From: Pycnococcus provasolii
Lineage: Eukaryota; Chlorophyta; Pseudoscourfieldiophyceae; Pseudoscourfieldiales
Assembly: GCA_049487715.1 (NCBI GenBank)
Contig: CP150566.1
Coordinates: forward strand, 620,001-684,000
DNA: 64,000 bases
Direction: 5' to 3'
Shown here: positions 49,341-58,977 of the stretch, in pieces
Layout of the letters: every line of letters starts with the position of its first letter
Position numbering within the stretch: the first letter of the stretch is position 1
Program-made: the position numbers and the translations under genes
Notes under the pieces: model-generated
What the model saw: the letters and a program-made list of their open reading frames with translations, nothing else
Told to the model about the DNA's origin: nothing
The model's database searches: none

Positions 49341-49521
49341 GCTGCTGCTCTCGAACGACACTTGCCGACAGCGGGTAAACCCGGGGAACAGGGTGGGAAA
49401 AAAACAGCTCCGTCTCCCCGGTGCTGTCCTCGACCAATGGTGGGGCCCCCTACCCGGTACTGCTTACTCCGACTTCCCGTCTTCTCTCTCGCCGGCACAT
49501 ACCAGTACCAGACGACCGGCA

Positions 49522-50607
49522 ATGGCGGCTGTGACACACGCGTACTCCGCCCTTCTCCGTCAGCCGAGGCGCGTGGCGAGCGCTAGCGTCAGAGCAGTGC
49601 GCACGCATGCCGCTGATGACTACCTCACTCGTGCACTGGAACGAGCGACGAGCCAGACGCTGCCGCCAGCGGCGATCGCACCGCGCGCCTTGCTTGCGGT
49701 GCCATCAGCTGACGCAGCGGCGTGCGTTGAAACAGTAAGGGAGGCTGGATACACGGACGTTCTTCTCTTTGGCGAGATCGACGAGCGCCGTCATCGTCGC
49801 GTCCCCTTGGGCGAAACGAACGTGCTCGGCAACGAACCTACCACACGAACGACGAAGAGGGCGATCGCGGACGTGGCTGCCTACGACGGGCCATGCGACT
49901 TGGCGGTCGTGACGGCGAGCGACAGTGCAAATCTGCGAGACGACATCCTGCTTCCGCTAAGCATGCGCGCAGTTCGTCCAGGAACGGTGGTTGTGGTGCG
50001 TGGTGCTTCGCCCGTCGGCGACGCGTCGGCGTGGGAGGACCTTCCGTTGCGCTTGCTTGCCAAACAACCGGAAAAAATGGGTGCCGTCTTGCTTGCCGTG
50101 CCGCAGCAGTATTCCGTGCCGTGGCTTGGTGACCGCGAGGTTGTGGAGCTCGAGGCGACAGTCGAACGCGGCTTTGGGCGAGGGAGCCGCCAGCTCGGCG
50201 TGCCAACTGCGAACCTCAGTCCCGAGGAGCTCGAGGCGCAGTACGTGATTCCCAACGGCATGCAGAGAAAGGGTGTCCCGGCACCCTTGCAGAGCAAGGG
50301 CGTGTACTTCGGTTACGCGCAGCTCACTACTGGTGACACCACGGTCGCGCCATGCGTGCTAAACGTGGGCACGTGCCCCACCTTTGCGAAAACTGACGAG
50401 AAGAGCGATGTTACCGTTGAGGTGCACATTCTGCACGATTACGGCGACAACGTGGAGTTCTATGGCGAACGGTGTCGTGTCTCGGTGCTAGGCTATCTGA
50501 GACCAGAGTTGGCATTCAGCAGCATTGGAGACTTGCTTGCACGAATCAACAAAGATATTGGGCTTGCGCGCGCGACACTTGGCACGAACACACCAACAAG
50601 ATTGTAA
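49522..50607 (+). CDS. Riboflavin kinase, organelle-targeted, with extra N-terminal region
   Basis: A 361-residue protein. The C-terminal ~150 residues are a flavokinase domain: VERGFGRGSRQLGVPTANLS (ATP/flavin site), KGVYFGYAQL, CVLNVGTCPTF and the conserved catalytic-glutamate region EVHILHDYGDNVEFYGERC. It makes FMN from riboflavin. The N-terminal ~200 residues are not the HAD phosphatase of the plant AtFMN/FHy fusion; they have RALLAVPSADAAACVETVRE and VVVVRGASPVGDASAWEDLP and I do not recognise them. The first ~35 residues are basic and lack acidics, like a plastid or mitochondrial transit peptide. Divergent from the GT54-like gene, 181 bp apart. Confidence 0.88.
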   Translation: MAAVTHAYSALLRQPRRVASASVRAVRTHAADDYLTRALERATSQTLPPAAIAPRALLAVPSADAAACVETVREAGYTDVLLFGEIDERRHRRVPLGETNVLGNEPTTRTTKRAIADVAAYDGPCDLAVVTASDSANLRDDILLPLSMRAVRPGTVVVVRGASPVGDASAWEDLPLRLLAKQPEKMGAVLLAVPQQYSVPWLGDREVVELEATVERGFGRGSRQLGVPTANLSPEELEAQYVIPNGMQRKGVPAPLQSKGVYFGYAQLTTGDTTVAPCVLNVGTCPTFAKTDEKSDVTVEVHILHDYGDNVEFYGERCRVSVLGYLRPELAFSSIGDLLARINKDIGLARATLGTNTPTRL

Positions 50608-50754
50608 CAATTCTGTGTTGATTGTAATTGTGGTTGGTGTATTTACCCACCACCCTCATTCGGACGAAACGTGTAGCGGGCAGTGGGTCGTAGGTTGATG
50701 ACGTAAAGATTGGCGATTTGGGAAAGTGTCTCAAATACTAGAATAGTCCATTAC

Positions 50755-51798
50755 TCAGATCTTTTGACTGCCTTGAGCGGTGTCCTTCTGCTCCGCCGCC
50801 TTCTCCTCCGCCGCTTTCTGGCCAGCCCGCAGCTTTATGTACTGGTAGTAGCAAACGCCGAAAAAGGCAATCGAATAGCCAAACAGATTGACTGATGTGA
50901 CAGGGGAGCCAAATAGCACCACTGATAAACCAATGAGCAGCCAGTCCTTGACGACGCCGGCAACGTTCATAGTGAGCGCGGACGTCTTTCCAATGAGTAG
51001 GAAGACGCAGAGGTTCAGGCCGAGGGCGACGCAGCAATTTGCGAAGAACGTAAAAAAATCGAGCTTCAGATCTTCGTCCGAGAGCATCTTTGGCAGCTCG
51101 ATAAAAGCGAACGGCACTGCCAAAAACAACGCGCAGCACGGCGCGACGTAGTACAGCGTCGTTAGCGGGTTGAGCTTAAGGCCGCGGCTCTGGAGAAGAA
51201 TCTGCACCAGGCTCAGGCGCGTAGATTCCGTGAGGATTGAAGCCATCTGCAGCATTACGCCAAAGAGTACGAAGTTGAGCTCTCCGTAGCTCGCAATCGC
51301 AATACCAATAGTAATGACAGCCATGTTGCCCATTCGTGAGTGCGAGTACTTTTCCGTTCCCATGGTTGATCCGACGAGAAATACCGCAACGGGCATGCTT
51401 GCCTTGAGCATCTGGATGAAAGAGACGCTGAGGTACATGTAAGCCGCGTTTCCTAGCCACAGCGTACCTGCGAACGTGCCTCCTATAGGCACAATGGTGC
51501 GGAAGTACGTCTCAACCGTCAATGCCGGAGGTTCCGTCATCTTCATCCCCTTGACCATGATGACAGCGGCGAGCGCGCAGAACACCTGGTGCATAAGCGT
51601 AAGCGCGACAGGGTAGGGAAACGGCATGTACGCGAGAATCCACTTGTTGAATAGGATCACGCCGGAGGAGAGCCCGATCCATATTGCGCACAGACCGTAG
51701 GCGACGAGTGTTTGCCGGAACATCTCCGGCGTGAGACCAAGCATGTTGGCGCTTGCGGCCATGCTGCTGCTTTGTTCTTCTGCGCCGTTATTGCTCAT
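50755..51798 (-). CDS. Triose-phosphate/nucleotide-sugar translocator family (KT-type) membrane transporter
   Basis: A 347-residue drug/metabolite transporter with about ten transmembrane helices. Diagnostic blocks are ILFNKWILAYMPFPYPVALTL, GNAAYMYLSVSFIQMLKA and LLIGKTSALTMNVAGVVKDW, the last being the KT/KVAG-type signature of Golgi and related members. The sequence is closer to plant proteins annotated as nucleotide-sugar or phosphoenolpyruvate-translocator-like than to the chloroplast TPT, and no plastid transit peptide is present. The substrate cannot be assigned. A charged C-terminus of AAEEKAAEQ ends the protein. The ATG at 51798 (MSNNGAEEQ) is chosen over an open extension. Confidence 0.87.
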   Translation of the reverse strand: MSNNGAEEQSSSMAASANMLGLTPEMFRQTLVAYGLCAIWIGLSSGVILFNKWILAYMPFPYPVALTLMHQVFCALAAVIMVKGMKMTEPPALTVETYFRTIVPIGGTFAGTLWLGNAAYMYLSVSFIQMLKASMPVAVFLVGSTMGTEKYSHSRMGNMAVITIGIAIASYGELNFVLFGVMLQMASILTESTRLSLVQILLQSRGLKLNPLTTLYYVAPCCALFLAVPFAFIELPKMLSDEDLKLDFFTFFANCCVALGLNLCVFLLIGKTSALTMNVAGVVKDWLLIGLSVVLFGSPVTSVNLFGYSIAFFGVCYYQYIKLRAGQKAAEEKAAEQKDTAQGSQKI

Positions 51799-52196
51799 CC
51801 ACGTGTCGATCGTCTGCAGATCGCGTTGTCTTACAGTTGGCCTTTTGTTCCTTGAAGGCGTCGCGCGCGAGGCTGAGCGCGGTGGGATGTCGCCGGATGG
51901 CCGGGGCGGGCGGATGGGTGCCTTTGAAGAAAGGGAAGAAAGAGAGGGGGGGCGATACTGAACTGCCCGGGAGTATAGAAGAGAAGAGAAGAGAAGAGAA
52001 GAGGCCGAAGAGGCGAAGGCGAGCACACTCCTTCGGGGGGGATCCACCTGAGGAAGGCGGAGCAAGGCGAGGGCAAGGCCGCGTCACCTCTCCAGCACCT
52101 CTCCCCCTTTTCGCTTTGAAAACGCCCCCCTTTTTCGTGCCCTTGACCGCCCCCGCCTCCCCACACGCCACACGCGAGGGCCGGGGCAGCACCACC
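51799..52196. other. Divergent promoter region with a GAAGA microsatellite
   Basis: Between the translocator and the large membrane protein. A GAAGA/GAGAA run of about 28 bp lies at 51976-52003. A pyrimidine-rich stretch precedes the rightward ATG. No telomere-like block was seen. Confidence 0.5.
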
Positions 52197-55100
52197 ATGG
52201 CGAGCAGCGAAGGCGGAGCGCACCACCCTCACCCCGTCGACTTGGTCGGCGCGCGGACGGAGGAGGACATGGAACCGCCACCTTCGGAGTTCATGGACGA
52301 CGCAGCAGCGGCACAGGCGAAGCGCAAGTTCTCCGTCAACCCGCTCAAGCTCTACCGTGAGGTGAAGAGCAGGAGAGGCGCGGAACTGTGGGAAAAGCTC
52401 AAGAAGGCGTCCAAGACAGGGTTTGCCATGGGCGAGTTCCAGTTCGGGAAGATGCGAGGTGGCGCGGGAAGCTTCGGCAGCGCCGCGCTCATCCTTGCAA
52501 ACCTGAAGAGGAGAGAGAGGCTGGGCATCGTCGACGAAGAAACGAAGGACGAAGACGACCCTATCGAGCAGAGCATCGCGCGAAGGCTGCGGCAACGCCT
52601 GACGTGGTCGGAGACGCAGAGGAGCGCCAACGAGCCAGCTGAGGGAGGTGGTGCCACATCAAGCGGTGCAAGCAGCGGTGCAAGAAGCCCTGGCCAGGTG
52701 GCCCTGCGAGTGGAGGAAACAGAGCTCACGAGCGACCACATGAGACTTCTGTACCTCATTCACTGCTACACAGGCGTCGAGGGACAGGAGGACGCTTGGA
52801 TCCGGCGTCTGCCGCTGCTCGTGCTCGTATACGAGGGTATCGTCGATGGCGTGTTCTCGTACGACTACGCACCTGCACGAGAGGTGGTGGACGGATCTGG
52901 AACGTTCGTGAACATTTCACAGGAGGGCAAGGACCAGCTCGACGACCTGCGAGACGCAGGATACATATCTGGCTTGAAGTTGAGCTCGAAAAAGTACACA
53001 TCCACGATCTCGCTGCGCATCTCCATGCGCGGGAAGCGCAAGCTTGAGAAGTGCATGACGTCCGAGGACCGCGAGGCGGTGGAGTCGTTCATCTACGCGC
53101 CCAAATCAATGCGCACGCCGGAGGACAAGCTGACTGTGCGCTTCGAGCAGGACGACGACGAAGGTTATTTCGTGCTCTTCAGTGAATCGGGCTACGAGAG
53201 GGATAGCTCGATCACGGAGATTGAGTCCGTTTCGTACGTCAGCTCGCCGTTTCTTCCCGAGTCGCTTCGAAACTGGGGCCGCAACTGCTCGTCCAACTCC
53301 ATGTTCGTGCATGAGCTGAAAGGTGCGGCTTCTACCGTCAAGGACGACCTCGACGAGAACATAACGCTGGACAACGTTCGAATGCTGCTCGGGGAGTTCA
53401 TTCCCATGGGATCGAACCAGCTCGTGTCGCTTAACGAGAAGGTTGGCTCGAGCGAGCGTGTGCAGGGTGGCTTTTTCACCAACGAGATGGACAACGCGCC
53501 AGATCGAATCACGTACCGCGGAGTGGCTGACGGCCTGTCCGAGGTGGAGGTGCTCGACTACGACGAAGCGACGTACATCAACATCGAGGCCGAGGTGCAC
53601 TTCGAGGAATCGGCCGGAGTCGTGCAGCGCGAGTCATTCGGCATCCATGCGAACTACGAGGGATTCTGCATCTACGCATGCCGCGTCGACGGTGTGATGC
53701 ACGCTGTCACCGAGCAAGTCAGCTTAGACAATCTCTCGCGAGTCTTGGTGGACATCAGCGGAGACAGCTCGAACATTGTCGACAACCTCGTGTCGAGTCA
53801 CCAGAGGTCTCTTCTGGACTTGGTGTACCTCGGCGACGCGCAGAATCGCGAAAAGTACGCGCTGATCATGGCCAGCAACGTGAACGACGCCGGCGACGAT
53901 CCGCGCAGGCAGAAAAAGGCTGAATTCTATCTCGACAAGGGTCAAAATGAGAACGAGATTAAGCAGGTTCTTGGCGACACGTATGCCGCGCACGACGTTG
54001 ACGGCGAGACGGTGTTGATCATTGGGCGCAATGGGACGCTGATAAGCGGGCCGTACCTCGACCGCTTTGAGGCGACGCTGCTTGGATTCCTCAAGCTGAT
54101 GAGTATGAACATGTTCATGCGCAGCCTCTTTCAGCGCATCGGCGTGCTCACGGACGGCCTGCGGCAGATTCGCGAGATGATTGATGTCTACGAGGAGCAC
54201 CCTGAGAGCATTGGCATCATTCGAAATATGCTGAGCGACTGTTCGGCGGACATCATCTTGCTAAATGAAATTCAGAGCTACATGGCGGAGGCTCTCGAGT
54301 ACTTCGACGTCCCAGATCCGCCTGCGGATCCCACGGCGCGCAAGCTGGCAAACATGGTCAACTTAGGAAATTCTGCGTTACGCCTGCAACAGCGTGTGAA
54401 CGACATGAAGAAGAACATCGACGGTGCATCAGGCGAGGTGAACGCGCTGCGAGATATGGCTGACAATGTGAGCAAAAATCGCATATACTCCGTGTACGAC
54501 TCCGTCAAGACGAACACGAAGAGCTTGGAAGATGTCTTCCGAGCGAACGAGCGCCAGAGCGCGAGTTTAGAGATTATGCAGGTCGTTCTCGCCGGCTCCC
54601 TGGCATTCGAGATTTTCGATCGCGCTCACTGCCTGTACCTTGGTGTGGCTGCTGAGGTGGACTGGGCGAACGACAATCTCGCGGCAATGTACAAGACGCC
54701 GATGGTTCTTTTCATCATCAACATGGGCATGTGGGGCGTCGTTGGCGGATTCGTGAAGTGGCTGCTCGCGTACTACGGTGACATTGCAAGTGGCGTTCTG
54801 AGCGTTCGCTACAAGCTGAATGTGAAGGTGAATCGCAGGAATCTCTTATATTTCCTCGCGGACAAGGAAGTTCCGATGGAGGATATCAACGGCGACAAGG
54901 GCACGATGCTTAAGAAGCACGCCTGGTCTGAGTCAGACAACATACGCTGGTGTGGCGAGCCGCCGAAGATCGAGGTGCTGGTGGACCATCGGTTCAACTT
55001 CCTGCTTGAGGCGTACATCGTGATTAGCACGAAAAAGTCCAAGGTGCGTGAGAAAGACATCTTGGATATTTTCTTCGGCGAGCTGCGGGAGTATGGCGTG

Positions 55101-55358
55101 ATTACCAAAGATGCGAAGATCAAGGGCATCGAATACTTCCCTGAACAGGAGGAGGAGGAGCGGCTGGCTGCGGAAGAAGCGGCACTCGAGGCGGCCAAGT
55201 CGGTAAATCTTCAGCAGCTCCTTGATGCGGAGTTTTCTGGTCCGAGCGCCGACGATATGGCGAGAAGCTTGGAACAGATGAAACGAGACGCTAATATGAG
55301 CATGACTGTAGATCGTGCGCTTTGGCTTGGTGCGGAGGAGGAGGAGGAGGAACAGTGA
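52197..55358 (+). CDS. Large unrecognised membrane protein with coiled coil and paired C-terminal helices
   Basis: A 1053-residue single-exon protein; ATG 52197 sits in ACCATGG. I do not recognise the family. N-terminal ~150 residues are basic and low complexity. A region near 180-310 (LRLLYLIHCYTGVEGQED, DLRDAGYISGLKLSSKKY) could be winged-helix-like. Middle ~310-720 is mixed alpha/beta. Residues about 720-790 form a helical, coiled-coil-like stalk (VYDSVKTNTKSLEDVFRANE), followed by hydrophobic segments at about 790-812 and 830-860, an arrangement reminiscent of CorA-type stalk-plus-two-helices but without a GMN motif. C-terminus is acidic. It shares a divergent upstream region with a transporter. 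Confidence 0.65.
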   Translation: MASSEGGAHHPHPVDLVGARTEEDMEPPPSEFMDDAAAAQAKRKFSVNPLKLYREVKSRRGAELWEKLKKASKTGFAMGEFQFGKMRGGAGSFGSAALILANLKRRERLGIVDEETKDEDDPIEQSIARRLRQRLTWSETQRSANEPAEGGGATSSGASSGARSPGQVALRVEETELTSDHMRLLYLIHCYTGVEGQEDAWIRRLPLLVLVYEGIVDGVFSYDYAPAREVVDGSGTFVNISQEGKDQLDDLRDAGYISGLKLSSKKYTSTISLRISMRGKRKLEKCMTSEDREAVESFIYAPKSMRTPEDKLTVRFEQDDDEGYFVLFSESGYERDSSITEIESVSYVSSPFLPESLRNWGRNCSSNSMFVHELKGAASTVKDDLDENITLDNVRMLLGEFIPMGSNQLVSLNEKVGSSERVQGGFFTNEMDNAPDRITYRGVADGLSEVEVLDYDEATYINIEAEVHFEESAGVVQRESFGIHANYEGFCIYACRVDGVMHAVTEQVSLDNLSRVLVDISGDSSNIVDNLVSSHQRSLLDLVYLGDAQNREKYALIMASNVNDAGDDPRRQKKAEFYLDKGQNENEIKQVLGDTYAAHDVDGETVLIIGRNGTLISGPYLDRFEATLLGFLKLMSMNMFMRSLFQRIGVLTDGLRQIREMIDVYEEHPESIGIIRNMLSDCSADIILLNEIQSYMAEALEYFDVPDPPADPTARKLANMVNLGNSALRLQQRVNDMKKNIDGASGEVNALRDMADNVSKNRIYSVYDSVKTNTKSLEDVFRANERQSASLEIMQVVLAGSLAFEIFDRAHCLYLGVAAEVDWANDNLAAMYKTPMVLFIINMGMWGVVGGFVKWLLAYYGDIASGVLSVRYKLNVKVNRRNLLYFLADKEVPMEDINGDKGTMLKKHAWSESDNIRWCGEPPKIEVLVDHRFNFLLEAYIVISTKKSKVREKDILDIFFGELREYGVITKDAKIKGIEYFPEQEEEERLAAEEAALEAAKSVNLQQLLDAEFSGPSADDMARSLEQMKRDANMSMTVDRALWLGAEEEEEEQ

Positions 55359-55664
55359 GGACTGAGGAGCGACGACCTGTGTGTATGTACGACTAGATCA
55401 ACTTTAAACTTCACGTCATTGTATTGTATATTTTTCAAGGTTACAACAGTTGTGTAAACGTTTTTTCAACAGTGTCCACGGAGAATAGACTTTCTGCTGG
55501 TAGGGTACAGTACCGGGTACATACACCTACGGTAGCAGCTGCTGGAAGGGACGAAGAGAATGGCTTGGCAGGCTCCTGGTTCGGGGTTTGTGATTCGGGT
55601 TTTTCTTCTTCTTCTTCTTTCGCCTCGGCCCTTCCTCCCGTCCTATTCCCACATTTCCGCTTCC

Positions 55665-56324
55665 ATGAAGAGGCGGCGAAAACACATCAGGACCAAAGGT
55701 GGCAGCGAAGACGATGACGATGACGAGCAGGATGACGACGCACTGCGCACAGTCAAGGCTGCGCAGGCACTCAGGCGTGCTGAGAAGGGCGTGACGGCGG
55801 AGGCGCTTCTGGAGTCGAAGAAGGCGGACGAGGCGCGGCTGGCGCAAAAGACGGAGGAGGCGGAGGAGGATGGAGAAAAGCCGGCGAGAAATCTTGCCGG
55901 ATTCGCGGCGGAGAATACGAAAGCGAACTTCGCCGACGACGACGAGCGCATGCGACGCTATGTGGAGACTGAGCTTGCGCGCCGCCGCGGGGAAGTTCCC
56001 AGCGACACCAACGCACCTCCTGTGGCATCGGCGCCGCCAAGCGATGCTGAGCTGCTGCGCTCGGCGAAAGGACTCGAGTATCTCGGGCGTGTCAAAACCA
56101 ACGAGCCGGACAATGACGTTGGCGGTACGGCGATCACGGGCGGTCTTGAGGAGGTGGAACTGGACCTCGACGTTAAAATTAAAAACGTAGAGGCGACTGA
56201 GGCTGCTCGTCGAGCTTTCGTTGAGAACGTCGCGTCGGAGAAAGTCGTCAAGAATTTTACGCAGACGGACAAAAAGTTTGCAAAGAAATTCAAGGAGCGC
56301 GAGCGCGAGCGGGCCAAAAGATGA
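55665..56324 (+). CDS. Tls1/C9orf78-family nuclear protein
   Basis: A 219-residue, highly charged protein. MKRRRKHIRTKGG, an Asp/Glu run, a central FAAENTKANFADDDERMRRYVETELARRRGE block and VELDLDVKIKNVEATEAAR are the recognisable elements of the fission-yeast Tls1 / human C9orf78 (HCA59) family, linked to spliceosome-associated pre-mRNA splicing. A Lys/Arg-rich end (KFAKKFKERERERAKR) fits nuclear location. The ATG 55665 is chosen because family similarity starts there; upstream frame (from 55560) is hydrophobic and unrelated. Ordinary intergenic DNA lies on the left. Confidence 0.82.
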   Translation: MKRRRKHIRTKGGSEDDDDDEQDDDALRTVKAAQALRRAEKGVTAEALLESKKADEARLAQKTEEAEEDGEKPARNLAGFAAENTKANFADDDERMRRYVETELARRRGEVPSDTNAPPVASAPPSDAELLRSAKGLEYLGRVKTNEPDNDVGGTAITGGLEEVELDLDVKIKNVEATEAARRAFVENVASEKVVKNFTQTDKKFAKKFKERERERAKR

Positions 56325-56450
56325 CGAGCTGTGTAAATACTTTTCTTTTTTTCTGCGGAAACAAAAATAAAAGAGCTACAGGCCTTTAAAAATGAGCGTT
56401 TACCTTACGTTTACCTAAGTTGTTGTTGTTTTTCATTTTTTTATTGAACT

Positions 56451-56780
56451 CTACGAGTTCGCTTTGATGGCGACGATTTCACCCACCTCGAGACCCGCTC
56501 CTCCGAGCTTCTCGTAGATGACGACGCGCGCGAGTTCACCATCCGTGCACGACCCGCTGACAGCGTAAGTGACGGCGTGGTTGACCCCGGCAACCACCTG
56601 TGTGTGGTAACTACACACGTTCAGGAGCTTGTTGGATTCAGCTTCGAACGCCGCGGTTCTCACGGCGTCGTAGATGTGCGAAGGCACATCGTCAACCTTT
56701 TTCGCGGTGAATCCGCCGAGTATTTGTGCGTTCGCCATGGCCGCGAGCAGAAGAAGAGCAGCGAGTGCGCGGACGAACAT
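56451..56780 (-). CDS. Secreted cystatin-type cysteine protease inhibitor
   Basis: A 109-residue protein with signal peptide (MFVRALAALLLLAAMANA) and a mature cystatin fold: an N-terminal GG (ILGGF), an alpha helix with AVRTAAFEAESNKLL, QVVAGVNH (the QxVxG inhibitory loop) and a second-hairpin region with GGAGLEVGE. The usual second-loop Trp is absent. It should block papain-like proteases in secretory or extracellular space. Two cysteines occur at CSYHTQVV and SGSCTD. It faces the metacaspase gene head to head, with 300 bp between start codons. Confidence 0.86.
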   Translation of the reverse strand: MFVRALAALLLLAAMANAQILGGFTAKKVDDVPSHIYDAVRTAAFEAESNKLLNVCSYHTQVVAGVNHAVTYAVSGSCTDGELARVVIYEKLGGAGLEVGEIVAIKANS

Positions 56781-57080
56781 CTCTGCACAGACGGCGTTAT
56801 CGGAGGGGAGGAGGAGGAAGGAGGAAGGGAAGGGCAGGAAGGGCAGGAAGGGCAGGGGCCAGGGGGCCAGGGGGGCAGGTGCCAGGGGGGTCAAACCTTG
56901 ACCAGACAGCCAGAGGAGGCGGAAGCGAGGGATGGAGTTGGGGATCCGTCGTGGGCTTGCAATTCATCACCCTCGAGGCGAGAAGGGCACCCGTCTTCTG
57001 GAATTGTCATCCTAAACGTTTACTTTTTACGATTTCTCGTGTCCTCCTCACGTCTACTACGACAGGTCTTCTTAAGGCCA

Positions 57081-58253
57081 ATGGCAACGACGTACGCGTG
57101 TCCACACTGCCAAGCACACGTGGCGGTTCCTGCTGGAACGCCGCAGGTGACGTGCGGCGCCTGCGGGAACGTGTTCGCTGTCGGCGCGGCACCACCACCG
57201 CCGCCCATGCCCATGCCCATGCCCATGCCGGTTGCCACTGGAGCGATGCCGATGATGCCACCCGGCAATATGGGCGCACCACCACCACCACCACCACCAC
57301 AACCGCAGCGACGCAAGGCTCTCATCGTCGGCATCAACTACGTTGGTCAGCGCGGCGAGCTTGGTGGGTGCTGCAACGACGCCAACTGCCTGCAGCACCT
57401 CTTCACGACAAAGTTTGGGCTACCTCAGGAGAACATTGTTCGTCTCACGGACGATGAGCACGGACGCCGTGACCGCAACTTCATGCCCACAAGGCAGAAC
57501 ATAATAAACGGCATGCGCTGGCTCGTGAGCGACGTACGTCCTGGTGACACGCTATTCTTCACGTACAGCGGCCACGGCGGTTCGCAGCAGGCGGGGTTCA
57601 TGTCCGACGAGCGTGACGGTGCAAACGAGACGCTTTGCCCTCTCGACTACAGCCGTGCGGGTGAGATTATCGACGACGAAATCAACGCAATCTTGGTCGC
57701 TCCACTTCCACCGGGAGCACGCCTGCTGGCTATTGTGGACGCGTGCCACAGTGGCACGGTACTTGACCTTCCATTTATCACGAGTCATACACGACACCGT
57801 GGACAGTGGGAGGACCAGCGCGGTCGTGTGTACAAGGGTACACGAGGTGGCGAGGCTGTTTGCATCTCCGGATGTGCCGATGACCAGACGAGCGCAGACT
57901 CGAGCGCGCTTTCCCAGAGTGTCAACACCGGTGTGATGACGTTCGCCTTTATTAGCGCCGTGGAGGCGGGCAGTAGGACGTGGGGTGAAGTGCTCTACAA
58001 TATGCACACAAAAATTCATGGCAACCAGGATCCTAGCGGAGGTGGACGTCCGGGTGGCATGTTTGGTGGCGGTGGCATGGGTCCTATGATGGGAATGATG
58101 GCTGGTGGTGGGATCGCCGGCATGCTCCTCGCAGGCCTCGCGGGCGGCATGGATGGCGGCGGCGGCGGCGGCTCGGGAGGACGTGGCTTTTCTCAAATAC
58201 CGCACTTCAGCGCTAGCGAACCTTTCGATCTCAACCGGCCATTTGTGATTTGA
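57081..58253 (+). CDS. Type I metacaspase with LSD1-type zinc finger
   Basis: A 390-residue Ca2+-dependent Arg/Lys-specific cysteine protease. N-terminal zinc finger CPHCQAHVAVPAGTPQVTCG (with CGACG following) and a Pro/Met-rich linker (PMPMPMPMP) form the prodomain. The p20 catalytic part begins at RRKALIVGINYVGQ; the dyad His is in TYSGHGGSQ and Cys in VDACHSGT. The p10-like end (about 280-330) has ISGCADDQTSAD. The last ~80 residues are Gly/Met-rich. Type I with LSD1 finger is the plant and green-algal arrangement. ATG 57081 is chosen (CCAATGG); the open frame further up is not protein-like. Roles include stress response and cell death. Confidence 0.95.
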   Translation: MATTYACPHCQAHVAVPAGTPQVTCGACGNVFAVGAAPPPPPMPMPMPMPVATGAMPMMPPGNMGAPPPPPPPQPQRRKALIVGINYVGQRGELGGCCNDANCLQHLFTTKFGLPQENIVRLTDDEHGRRDRNFMPTRQNIINGMRWLVSDVRPGDTLFFTYSGHGGSQQAGFMSDERDGANETLCPLDYSRAGEIIDDEINAILVAPLPPGARLLAIVDACHSGTVLDLPFITSHTRHRGQWEDQRGRVYKGTRGGEAVCISGCADDQTSADSSALSQSVNTGVMTFAFISAVEAGSRTWGEVLYNMHTKIHGNQDPSGGGRPGGMFGGGGMGPMMGMMAGGGIAGMLLAGLAGGMDGGGGGGSGGRGFSQIPHFSASEPFDLNRPFVI

Positions 58254-58335
58254 TTCACTTACAGTATATTTCATTCTTCATTTATTTTTTAAGCTTTATT
58301 TAAGGAAAAAAAGAACGAATTGTTTAGATGACGGC

Positions 58336-58354
58336 GGGGGGGGGGGGGGGGGGG
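58336..58354 (+). repeat. Poly-G tract of 19 nt
   Basis: An uninterrupted run of 19 G, 82 bp after the metacaspase stop and just before the ARL2 relic. Exact length may be unreliable in the assembly. Another run of 11 G lies at 60811-60821 near the EF-hand gene start. Confidence 0.85.
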
Positions 58355-58410
58355 CTTATTGTTTAGCTCTGAAACAAAAGAAAAAGCTCTTCCGTTGTTT
58401 TTCGCGTTTT

Positions 58411-58711
58411 GTCGACCTGAGTGGAGGTGTTCAAAATGTACCCGAAGAGTGCGCCGCCGAGCTTTCTGCTCTGCTGGGAGAGGGACGTATTCTAGGCGCG
58501 ACGCTGCTGGTGCTCGCGAACAAGCAGGACCTGAGCGGCGCGCTTTTCGGTGGACGAGGTGTCCAAGCGCCTTGGCCTGACGGGCGAGAGCGTGGGCAAG
58601 ACGAGACACTGGCAGGTGGCTGCGTGCTCACCGGCGACAGGTGAAGGCTTGCTCGACGCCTTCCGCTGGGTGCTGAGCGACGTCGCGATCCAACTCTACG
58701 CGCTCGCTTAG
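58411..58711 (+). pseudogene. 3' relic of an ARL2-like small GTPase gene
   Basis: From VPEECAAELSALLGEGR to LLVLANKQDLSGA the sequence matches the C-terminal half of ARL2 (NKQDL is the G4 motif). At 58543-58547 an extra T shifts the frame; then SVDEVSKRLGL, RHWQVAACSPATGEGLLDAF and VLSDVAIQLYALA run to TAG at 58709. The upstream GTPase motifs (P-loop, switch I, WDxGG) are absent, replaced by unrelated AT-rich DNA and the poly-G tract. It is therefore a truncated, frame-shifted copy, or a badly assembled gene. The intact gene should lie elsewhere in the genome. Confidence 0.75.
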
Positions 58712-58977
58712 AACAATGATGTACCTGTATAATCACTCATTTTTTCGTAACATAGCTTTCAATTCAAACCCCTGCCGATTCGACTCGCCCGACTACTTTT
58801 TGTTCCCTCTCTCGCCCGCCGCCATACTTTTCCTCATGCAAGACCAAAGAGACCAGTGACCGAGTTCCCCTCGAAGCAATTAATTATTATTAAAAAAAAT
58901 TATTTTCAACGAACTGTTTAGCAATGTCCCCACCCCAATCGATCTTGTTCAAATGTATCCCCGCCACCAGCCAGCCT

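Noticed and set aside
58289-58739. Antisense frames over the poly-G and ARL2 relic
   Set aside because: The poly-G tract and GC bias produce open frames; the sense strand has ARL2 homology.
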